Positions 1 to 6,132 of a stretch of 17,454 nucleotides of DNA are shown here, one piece after another. The notes under the pieces are model-generated. The model was given only the letters and a program-made list of their open reading frames with translations, was not told the DNA's origin and did not search any database. The position numbers were made by a program, and so were the translations under genes. This stretch comes from Gammaproteobacteria bacterium (GTDB lineage Bacteria; Pseudomonadota; Gammaproteobacteria; Thiohalorhabdales; Thiohalorhabdaceae), in contig JAHEOG010000037.1 of assembly GCA_018609925.1 (NCBI GenBank), positions 1 through 17,454 of the forward strand, given 5' to 3'. Numbering within the stretch: position 1 is the stretch's first letter; the number at the start of each line of letters is the position of its first letter.

Positions 1-562
1 CCGGCTCCGTAACCAGGGTGCCGGTGGGGTTCGAGGGCGAGCCCACCATGGCTGCGGCGGTGGCATCGTCCCAGTGGTCGACGAGGTGCCGCGGAGTGAG
101 CTGGTAGCGGCTCTCCGGTGCCACCGGGACCCGCACGGGCTCACCCTCGAAGGCCCGGATGAACTGGGGATTGCAGGGGTAGCCGGGGTCCGGGAGCAGG
201 ACCCGGGTGCCCGGGTCCACCAAGACCCCCATGATGAGCTGGAGGGCGCCGGAGGCTCCCGGGGTCACCACGATCCGCTCGGGGGCCACATCGAGGCCGT
301 GGCGCTCCCGGTAGAGTTCCGCGATGGCCCGGCGCAGCTCGGGCAGGCCCCCGGCCGGGGTGTAGTGGGTGCGTCCCGCGGCCAGGGCGGCCCGGCCCGC
401 CTCCCGGATGGGCTCGGGGGTCGGGAAGTCCGGCTCGCCCACCTCCATGTGGACGATGTCCCGGCCTTCCGCCTCCAGGGCTCCCGCCCGGGCCAGCAGG
501 TCCATGACGTGGAAGGGCGCAATGTCAGCCATGCGCCGGGCGGCTCGGGGGTGCGCGCTCAT
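1..562 (-). CDS. PLP-dependent aminotransferase, class I/II (N-terminal part)
   Basis: This is a pyridoxal-phosphate aminotransferase of fold type I, cut by the left window edge, so only the first 187 residues of a usual ~390 are present. Visible family features are the N-terminal IAPFHVMDLL segment, the VGEPDFPTPEPI motif (about residues 41-52), HYTPAGGLPELRRAIAEFY (66-84), VTPGASGAL with the cofactor-phosphate-binding turn (99-107), DPGYPC (125-130) and SPSNPTG (175-181). The PLP lysine lies outside the window. ATG at 562 gives the expected N-terminus; an in-frame ATG at 532 is the alternative, and neither has a clear Shine-Dalgarno. A TATGTT hexamer with an upstream TGC (570-575, minus strand) could be an extended -10, which would favour the shorter start or a nearly leaderless mRNA. 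The gene diverges from cca across 64 bp. Substrate (alanine, aspartate, succinyldiaminopimelate or other) cannot be told from this half. Confidence 0.92.
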   Translation of the reverse strand, partial: MSAHPRAARRMADIAPFHVMDLLARAGALEAEGRDIVHMEVGEPDFPTPEPIREAGRAALAAGRTHYTPAGGLPELRRAIAELYRERHGLDVAPERIVVTPGASGALQLIMGVLVDPGTRVLLPDPGYPCNPQFIRAFEGEPVRVPVAPESRYQLTPRHLVDHWDDATAAAMVGSPSNPTGTLVTEP

Positions 563-626
563 GGCTGGCAACATAGCACGGGGTGGCCGTTTGCGTAGAG
601 GCGGGGCCAAGCACGGCGAGGGCACC

Positions 627-1943
627 ATGGCCGAGGAGACAAGCCGGACGTCCTGGATCGAGTCCTTCGCGGGCACCGTCCGGGAGGCGGGAGGGCGCGT
701 CCTGGAGGCCGGCGGGGCCGTGCGCGATCGCCTCCTGGGGCGCGCGCCTCGGGATACCGATCTGGAGGTCTACGGCCTGAGCGCTCAGGCCTTGGAGTCG
801 GTGATCGCCCGGTTCGGCCCCGTGCGCCGGGTGGGCGCCCGGATGGGGGTCTACGTGCTAAAGGGGGTGGAGATCGCCCTGCCGCAGGGGCCAGGGGGCA
901 CCGAGGACCCCGGACTCGCCCCCGAGGCGGCCAGCCGGCGGCGCGATCTGACCGTCAATGCCCTGCTGCGGGATCCGCTCACCGGGGACATCCTGGACTT
1001 CTACGGCGGCCGGGCCGATCTCCGCGCGGGCCGGCTCCGCCACGTGGATGCCTCGACCTTCGTCGAGGATCCATTGCGCCTGCTTCGGGTGGTGCGCCTG
1101 CAAGCCGAGCTAGGGTTCCGGATCGCCCCGGAAACGGGGGCCCTATGCCGTCGCCTGGATCTGGCTGGCGTGGCCTGGGAGCGCATCGGCCAGGAGCTGG
1201 AGCGCTGGCTCCTGGGCGCCGAGCGCCCCGGCCGGGGCCTGGACGCCCTTATCTACACCGGGGCCGAGCGCCATTTCCCGACCCTGCGGGCCCAGCTGGG
1301 CACTCCGGTGCCGCGGACCTGGCAGGCCGAGGACGCCTGGGGCCATACCCGCGCGGTTCTGGACTCGGCGGCGATCCGGCGAACCGGTGAGCGCGAGCGC
1401 GACTGGCCACTCCTGCTCAACGCCCTGCTAGCGGCCTCGGGCCGCCCCGACGCCACCCGGCTCCGTGCCGGGCACTGGATCGCCCCGGACCACCCCGGCT
1501 CGGCCGCCGCCCGCATTCCAGTATTCCTGGCCGGCGTGGACCGCAACCGGGATCGTCAGGCTGCGGTGGCGGCACTGGCCCGGGAGCAGGACGAAATCGA
1601 CCGGCTCCTGGAAGGGGGTGCGGAGCCGCCCGCCTACCGCCGGCTGGCGCTGCGGGTCGATTCCGATCTCCTGCTGCGCCTGGCCGAGGCCCAGGCTGAG
1701 GCCCGCGGCCAGGGGAGGGATTATCCGGCGGGGGAGCGAGCCCGGGCGATCTGGGCCGGCGAGGATCTGCTGGGCAAGGCCCCCCAGCCCCTGGTGCAGG
1801 GAAGGGATCTGGCGGAGCTGGGGATCAGCCCGGGTCCGGAGATGGGGGCGTGGCTTGACCGGACCTTCAAGGCCCAGCTCGACGGGGCTTTCACGACGCG
1901 GGAGGAAGGGGTGGAGTGGGTCCGGAAGAAGCTTATCGACTGA
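627..1943 (+). CDS. cca: CCA tRNA nucleotidyltransferase / poly(A) polymerase family protein
   Basis: Predicted template-independent nucleotidyltransferase that adds or repairs the tRNA 3' CCA end; the protein has 438 residues. The head domain is clear: AGGAVRDRLLG (about 28-38), the catalytic DTD carboxylates at 43-45 inside PRDTDLEVYG, GVYVLKGVEIALPQ (74-87), the RRRDLTVNAL motif (104-113) and the neck motif EDPLRLLRVVRL (147-158). The C-terminal part resembles a degraded HD domain: GHT (His240) is kept, but the position where E. coli Cca has the His-Asp dyad reads Asn-Ala (265-266). The start is ATG 627 because GAGGG sits at 618-622 with normal spacing and homology begins soon after. The same frame is open upstream to 369, but that stretch lies antisense to the aminotransferase. 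A poly(A) polymerase role is the alternative; motifs seen here do not separate CCA-adding from A-adding specificity. Confidence 0.9.
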   Translation: MAEETSRTSWIESFAGTVREAGGRVLEAGGAVRDRLLGRAPRDTDLEVYGLSAQALESVIARFGPVRRVGARMGVYVLKGVEIALPQGPGGTEDPGLAPEAASRRRDLTVNALLRDPLTGDILDFYGGRADLRAGRLRHVDASTFVEDPLRLLRVVRLQAELGFRIAPETGALCRRLDLAGVAWERIGQELERWLLGAERPGRGLDALIYTGAERHFPTLRAQLGTPVPRTWQAEDAWGHTRAVLDSAAIRRTGERERDWPLLLNALLAASGRPDATRLRAGHWIAPDHPGSAAARIPVFLAGVDRNRDRQAAVAALAREQDEIDRLLEGGAEPPAYRRLALRVDSDLLLRLAEAQAEARGQGRDYPAGERARAIWAGEDLLGKAPQPLVQGRDLAELGISPGPEMGAWLDRTFKAQLDGAFTTREEGVEWVRKKLID

Positions 1944-1987
1944 GCCACTATGGAGGGCAAGTGTGCCAAGAAGGTAGGGATTGAGAA

Positions 1988-2014
1988 CCTAGTCGTCTCT
2001 TCATGACGGCTAGG
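1988..2014. terminator. Stem-loop between convergent cca and gmhA, possible terminator
   Basis: A 10-bp inverted repeat (CCTAGTCGTC at 1988-1997 and GACGGCTAGG at 2005-2014, one G-T pair) encloses a 7-nt loop, 45 bp after the cca stop. The following bases (GTTACT) are only weakly T-rich, so termination strength is uncertain. Confidence 0.35.
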
Positions 2015-2020
2015 GTTACT

Positions 2021-2105
2021 GTCATTACGAGGAGCCGCGAGGCGACGAAGTAATCTCCCAAGGGAGCCCCATTTGAAAGATTGCTTCGCTGCGGCTCGCG
2101 ATGAC
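2021..2105. repeat. Dispersed palindromic repeat, copy 1 (GTCATTGCGA type)
   Basis: An 85-bp element starts with GTCATTACGAGGAGC and ends with its near-complement GCTCGCGATGAC. Inside are paired GACGAAGTAATCTCCC and GATTGCTTCGCTGCGG segments, so the whole unit folds into one long imperfect hairpin. Two related copies lie at 15464-15545 and 15562-15703. From general knowledge, elements with these ends are common intergenic repeats in many bacterial genomes. No protein is encoded. Confidence 0.85.
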
Positions 2106-2181
2106 GTGCTTTCCCCGGGATCCCCCGGCGTCGGCTCCCGATACCAAGCTTCCCTTAACCGCCCTTCAACATTCCTCCGAC

Positions 2182-2206
2182 GGCGCGTTGCGCCCTTTGC
2201 TTTTTT
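2182..2206 (+). terminator. Likely intrinsic terminator for cca transcript
   Basis: On the plus strand GGCGC (2182-2186), loop GTT and GCGCC (2190-2194) are followed by CTTTGC and six T (2201-2206). The stem is short but G+C-only and the T tract is good. It overlaps the last bases of gmhA on the other strand, so it would end rightward transcription coming from cca just before the opposing operon. Confidence 0.45.
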
Positions 2207-2816
2207 ACTTCGGCTCCCCGAAGAGCTCCCGGTCCAGCAATTCGCACAGGGTGTGCAGGATCAGGATGTGCACCTCCTGGATGCGGGCGGTGGAGCGGGA
2301 CTCCACGCTGAGGACGACGTCCCCTTCGCCCCGCGCCATTGCCGCCAGCTCCCCGCCCTGCCCGCCGGTAAGCACGATCAGGCCGAGGCCGGCGTCCCGG
2401 GCCGCCTCCGCGGCGGCGGTGATGTTCGGGGATCGCCCCGAGGTGGAGATGGCCAGGAGCAGGTCCCCGGTTCCGCCCAAAGCCCGCACCTCCTTGGCGT
2501 AGATGCCCTGGAAGGCGTAGTCGTTGGCGGTGGCGGTGACCGTAACCGGATTGGTGCCGAGGGCGATCGCCGCCAGGGGCGGGCGCTCCCGCTCGAAGCG
2601 ATTTACCAGCTCGCCGACGAAGTGCTGGGCGTCGGCCGCCGAGCCCCCGTTGCCGCAAGCCAGGACCTTGCCCTCGCCGCGTAGGACCTCGGCGATGCGG
2701 CGGGCCGCCCGAGCAATCTCCGGGGCGAGGCCGTCGGCGCTGCGGCGCTTGACCTCGGCGCTCTCCCGAAACAGCTCCCGCACCCGGTCTTCGGGGGCTT
2801 GTCCGCCCGTTCCCAT
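2205..2816 (-). CDS. gmhA: SIS-domain protein: phosphoheptose isomerase GmhA / DnaA-initiator-associating DiaA
   Basis: A 203-residue sugar-isomerase (SIS) protein. GmhA converts sedoheptulose 7-phosphate to D-glycero-D-manno-heptose 7-phosphate for LPS inner core, while the paralogue DiaA binds DnaA at the origin. Seen here: CGNGGSAADAQHFVGEL (54-70), NRFERERPPLAAIAL (72-86), ANDYAFQGIYAKEVRALG (97-114), the phosphosugar-binding STSGRSPN (124-131) and ARIQEVHILILHTLCELLDRELF (177-199). By alignment from memory, the GmhA catalytic pair is kept (Glu69 four residues after His65, and His183 in QEVH). E. coli DiaA lacks the Glu, so heptose isomerase activity is plausible. The position after lpoA-yraN is that of diaA in E. 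coli and gmhA in Pseudomonas. ATG 2816 lies 1 nt after the yraN stop; an upstream extension to 2894 would run inside yraN and is rejected. Confidence 0.9.
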   Translation of the reverse strand: MGTGGQAPEDRVRELFRESAEVKRRSADGLAPEIARAARRIAEVLRGEGKVLACGNGGSAADAQHFVGELVNRFERERPPLAAIALGTNPVTVTATANDYAFQGIYAKEVRALGGTGDLLLAISTSGRSPNITAAAEAARDAGLGLIVLTGGQGGELAAMARGEGDVVLSVESRSTARIQEVHILILHTLCELLDRELFGEPK

Positions 2817-2817
2817 G

Positions 2818-3195
2818 CTAGGTGCCCTGCCCCGTGTCGGCCTGGAAGGCATCGCGGATCCAGCGCAGGCCCTGCCCGTCCACCGCGACCACATCGAACC
2901 GGCAGCGGCGCCGGCCCTGGTCGGGATTGCTGGCCAGGTAGGCCCGGGCCGCCCGCTGCAGGCGCTGGCGCTTGCGCGGTCCCACCGTCTCCTCGGGAAG
3001 CCCGTATTCCGATCGGGTGCGCGCGCGCACCTCGACGAAGACCAGGACCTCCCCCTCCAAGGTCACCAGATCCACCTCGCCGCCCGGGGTCCGGAAGTTC
3101 CGGGCCAGGCAGTGGTGGCGGCCTTTTCGTCGGAGGTGCTTGAGGGCGCGCTCCTCGGCCTCGGCTCCGGCGCGCTGGGCGGCGGTCCGCGGCAT
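2818..3195 (-). CDS. yraN: UPF0102 family protein YraN (predicted nuclease fold)
   Basis: A 125-residue member of the UPF0102/YraN family, a small Holliday-junction-resolvase-like fold whose cellular role is not established. Diagnostic residues are GGEVDLV (Glu40, Asp42) followed by VFVEVRART (Glu55), which together form a PD-(D/E)xK-like site with Arg in place of the usual Lys, as in E. coli YraN. Further family segments are YGLPEETVGPRKRQRLQRAA and the C-terminal RCRFDVVAVDG with a downstream WIRDAF. The ATG at 3195 overlaps the lpoA stop as TGATG, indicating translational coupling. The same frame is open upstream to 3378, but that would lie within lpoA and shows no homology. Middle gene of the lpoA-yraN-gmhA operon. 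Confidence 0.94.
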   Translation of the reverse strand: MPRTAAQRAGAEAEERALKHLRRKGRHHCLARNFRTPGGEVDLVTLEGEVLVFVEVRARTRSEYGLPEETVGPRKRQRLQRAARAYLASNPDQGRRRCRFDVVAVDGQGLRWIRDAFQADTGQGT

Positions 3196-5216
3196 CAGGA
3201 CCCCGGTCCAAGCATGCCGGGCAGGGGGAAGATGCGCCCGTTCTGGTACTCCGCCCATTGGAGGTTCCGCTGTACCCGGCCCTGCTCGGTCACGGTCAGC
3301 CGGCCGGTTCCCCCTTCCATCTGCATCCGGCGCAAGGCCTCCCCCTGGGGCTCGTCCAGGAGCAGGCTCCGACGCCACGCCCCCACCGTCAGGGTGTAGG
3401 CATCGTAGCCCAGGGCCTGGATTCGCTCCAGGCTGCCCCCTTGGTCCGGGTAGCTGTCGCCTAGTGCCTCCGCTGCCCGGGCATGCCGGGGCAGGGGATC
3501 CAGGAACCAGGGGAGCTGCAGGAAGCGGATGCCGTCCATGTCCTGGCGGTCGGACCGGGTATCGCTCGGGTCGTGGACGTGGCTCGTGGCAAGCAGGGGG
3601 ATGTCCCCGGCGGCGAAGAACTCGAGCTGGGGCTGGATAAGGCGGGCGCTGCGGGTCTCCGAGGCCAGGAACAGGAAATCGAGGTCCTCCCGGTGAGGTG
3701 GGGTCTCGTACTCGGGAAGATCGATCCCGAGCGTCTCCTTCAGCCCCCTCTCCCGGACGGCCACCTCATCCAGGGCCAGGAGCTCCTGGAGCACCGGGGA
3801 GTGGTCGGTCTCATCCGGATCGAAGGCGTGCAGGGCGCGGGTGGTCCCGGTCAGCTCCTGCCACCGGGCCTGAAAGGCCCGCACCATGCGCCGCCCCCAA
3901 TCGCTGTCCGGGTAGAGCACCCCCCCCTGGCGGTGGCCTTGCTGGTAGGCGAACTCGGCGACCTGCCGGGCCTCCTCTTCGGGATCCAGGCCGAGCTGGA
4001 ACAGGTTCTGCGAAGCCCGGGCCCAGTCCCGGGTGGTATTTAGGAGCAGAGTCGGGGGCAGCCCTTCGGCCAGGGCGGATTGGTCTTCCTCGTCCGGTGC
4101 TTCCGCGTCGGCCGAATCCGCGGAGGGCGCCCGCTGCGAATCGGGGTTGTCTCCGTTTTCGGGGGACTCGTCCCTGCCGGAAAGGGTCCGTGCCCCCGCC
4201 TGGGTGAGGGGACCGATGATGGCCGCGAACTCCCCCTCGCGCACCTTGGCTACGGCCCCCCGCAGGCCTTCGGCGCTTCCCCTGGTATCGAAGACCTCCA
4301 CGCTGATGCCGGCGCCCCGGTCCGTTTGGTAGTAACCGGCCAGCATCCCCTGGAGCAGGGCCTCGGCCACCGACCCGTACCGGGAGTCCAGGGGCAACAG
4401 CACCGCCAGGCGCAGGGGGGCTTCCTGGACCCGCTGCAGCCGGTTGCGCACAATAGCCGCCAGGGGATGCTCGCCGTAGCGCTCCAGCCAACCGTTCAGC
4501 TCCCGCTTCGTCTGAGCCAGGGCCTGACGGGTGGCCCGGCGCATGAGGCGCTCGAAGCGGAGGTAGCCGGCGGGGAAATCGGTCCCGGCGGCGTCGATGC
4601 GCTCCTCCAGGAGCTTCTCGGGTATGGCCCCGAGGACGTAGCGGATGCGGGTGAGACTGGGCTCCCGCTTGCCTTCTTCCAGAAGTCGGTGGCGCTCCAC
4701 AAGGGTGTCGAAGGCTGGGCCCGGCTGCCTCCGGGCGAGATGGAGCTGAGCCAGGTAGTCCAGGGCCTCTTCGCGGAGCCCGTTGGGAAGGGTGGCCTCC
4801 CCGCGGACCGCGGCCAAGTCCTCCAGAAGGGGCCGAGCCTCGTCATAGCGCCGGTGACGGAGATGGATCCGTGCCCGTAGGAGTCGGGCCTTGGCTTCCA
4901 CCTCGGTATCCTCCAGGCGCTGCAGAACCTCGCGGGCTCGGGGGTCCTCCCCCGCCAGGGCCAGCGCCCGGGCCTGGCGGTAGCGCAGGCGGGCCGCCTG
5001 GGCGCCTTCGGCATCTTCGGCTCGGGCGCCATAGGCTTCGGCGGCCTCCGCGTAGCGGCCGGCTTCCTGAAGGGCCCCGGGATCCTTCGGCGGCTCCTCT
5101 TCGGGCGGCTTCTCCGGCTCCTCCGGCTCGGGCGGCGGACCCGGGGCGCACGCGGTGATCGCGACCGCGATGGCGCTCAGCAGAAGGCACGGGCGCAGCA
5201 GGCTTCGGTGCGGCAA
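3195..5216 (-). CDS. lpoA: LpoA, outer-membrane lipoprotein activator of PBP1A
   Basis: Predicted outer-membrane lipoprotein of 673 residues that stimulates the peptidoglycan synthase PBP1A from the outer membrane. It has a signal peptide with lipobox ITAC (lipidated Cys23), then a Pro/Glu-rich linker (about 25-46). A helical TPR-like N-terminal domain follows (about 47-265; AGRYAEAAEAYGARA and LRYRQARALALAGEDPRAREVL repeats). A periplasmic-binding-protein-like C-terminal domain starts at RLAVLLPLDSRYG (about 268) and includes AAIIGPLTQAGA, GVLYPDSDWGRRM and MDGIRFLQLPW. An acidic low-complexity segment (about 345-392) interrupts that domain between GPLTQAGARTLSG and LPPTLLLN. The start is TTG 5216, with AAGGG about 6 nt upstream on the minus strand; it gives a complete signal peptide. 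Position opposite rsmI and before yraN supports the name more than pairwise similarity does. Confidence 0.88.
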   Translation of the reverse strand: MPHRSLLRPCLLLSAIAVAITACAPGPPPEPEEPEKPPEEEPPKDPGALQEAGRYAEAAEAYGARAEDAEGAQAARLRYRQARALALAGEDPRAREVLQRLEDTEVEAKARLLRARIHLRHRRYDEARPLLEDLAAVRGEATLPNGLREEALDYLAQLHLARRQPGPAFDTLVERHRLLEEGKREPSLTRIRYVLGAIPEKLLEERIDAAGTDFPAGYLRFERLMRRATRQALAQTKRELNGWLERYGEHPLAAIVRNRLQRVQEAPLRLAVLLPLDSRYGSVAEALLQGMLAGYYQTDRGAGISVEVFDTRGSAEGLRGAVAKVREGEFAAIIGPLTQAGARTLSGRDESPENGDNPDSQRAPSADSADAEAPDEEDQSALAEGLPPTLLLNTTRDWARASQNLFQLGLDPEEEARQVAEFAYQQGHRQGGVLYPDSDWGRRMVRAFQARWQELTGTTRALHAFDPDETDHSPVLQELLALDEVAVRERGLKETLGIDLPEYETPPHREDLDFLFLASETRSARLIQPQLEFFAAGDIPLLATSHVHDPSDTRSDRQDMDGIRFLQLPWFLDPLPRHARAAEALGDSYPDQGGSLERIQALGYDAYTLTVGAWRRSLLLDEPQGEALRRMQMEGGTGRLTVTEQGRVQRNLQWAEYQNGRIFPLPGMLGPGS

Positions 5217-5258
5217 GCGGGGCCCTTTCCCGATAACCAGCGGAGAGCGGAAAGCGCG

Positions 5259-6110
5259 GTGGATTCCGGCACGTTATACGTGGTCGCCACCCCCATCGGC
5301 AACCGGGGCGACCTGAGCCCGAGGGCGGCGGAGGTCCTGGGGATGGTCTCCGCGATTCTAGCCGAGGACACCCGTCACGTGCAGCGTCTGACCGGGGATC
5401 TCGGCATCCGTGCCGAGCGCATCGCCCTCCACGCCCACAACGAGGAGGCCCGGATCCCGGCCCTGGTGGAGCGCCTCCGGTCCGGGGCCGATCTGGCGCT
5501 GGTTACCGACGCCGGTGTGCCCGGGGTTTCCGATCCGGGGGCTCGCCTCGTCGCCGCCGCCCACGAAGCGGGCCTGCCGGTCCGGACGGTGCCGGGGCCC
5601 AGCGCGGTTACCGCCGCCCTCTCGGTGGCGGGGCTGTCCGCGGACCGGTTCGTATTCGAGGGCTTCCTACCCCCCAAGGGCGCCGACCGCAAGTCCCGCT
5701 TGCGGGCCATCGTTGGGGAGTCCCGGAGCGTGGTCCTGTTTGAGTCGCCGCGGCGCATCGGCGGGCTGCTGGCCGAGCTGGCGGATGTCTGCGGGGACGA
5801 GCGCCCGGCCCTGGTCGCCCGCGAGCTCACCAAGCGCTTCGAGACGGTCCGCCGTGGGTCCCTGCGGGAGCTGGCGGAGGCCTTCGCCGCGGGGGACGAG
5901 ACCAGCCGCGGGGAGGTCACGGTCTGCGTCGCCGGGGCCGCTCAGGCCAGGAGCCAAGGGGAAAGGGAGGCGCCGGACGCCGACGCCATGCTGGAGGCGC
6001 TGATGGGAGAGCTGCCGCCGAGCCGGGCCGCGCGGGTGGTCGCCCGGCTGACGGGCCGTACCAAGGACGAGCTTTACCGCCGGGCCCTGGCGCTGAAGGG
6101 CGAGGCTTAG
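5259..6110 (+). CDS. rsmI: 16S rRNA (cytidine(1402)-2'-O)-methyltransferase RsmI
   Basis: SAM-dependent enzyme that methylates the 2'-O of C1402 in the 16S rRNA decoding centre. The protein has 283 residues (E. coli 286) with the tetrapyrrole-methylase fold: GTLYVVATPIGNRGDLSPRA (4-23; the usual Leu/Glu after GN is Arg/Gly here), AEDTRHVQRL (35-44), TDAGVPGVSDPGARLV (83-98), VPGPSAVTAALSVAGL (111-126), FEGFLPPKG (133-141), ESPRRI, ARELTKRFETVRRG and the C-terminal TGRTKDELYRRAL. GTG 5259 is chosen because GGAAAG lies 5 nt before it and the family N-terminus begins there; the open frame back to 5208 adds 17 unlike residues and overlaps lpoA. It diverges from lpoA across 42 bp and converges on gltD with 22 bp between stops. 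Confidence 0.96.
   Translation: MDSGTLYVVATPIGNRGDLSPRAAEVLGMVSAILAEDTRHVQRLTGDLGIRAERIALHAHNEEARIPALVERLRSGADLALVTDAGVPGVSDPGARLVAAAHEAGLPVRTVPGPSAVTAALSVAGLSADRFVFEGFLPPKGADRKSRLRAIVGESRSVVLFESPRRIGGLLAELADVCGDERPALVARELTKRFETVRRGSLRELAEAFAAGDETSRGEVTVCVAGAAQARSQGEREAPDADAMLEALMGELPPSRAARVVARLTGRTKDELYRRALALKGEA
5273..5302 (-). promoter_or_regulatory. Candidate sigma-70 promoter for lpoA-yraN-gmhA
   Basis: On the minus strand TTGCCG (5302-5297), an 18-nt spacer and TATAAC (5278-5273) make a reasonable -35/-10 pair. Transcription would start near 5266, about 50 nt before the lpoA TTG. The site lies inside the first codons of rsmI. Only 42 bp separate the two genes, so a promoter reaching into rsmI is expected. 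Confidence 0.35.
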
Positions 6111-6132
6111 ACCGGAGGGCGCGAGGAAGGCC

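Noticed and set aside
369..626. N-terminal extension of the cca frame
   Set aside because: Arg/Ala/Pro-rich, overlaps the aminotransferase on the other strand, and a good ribosome site plus homology start at 627.
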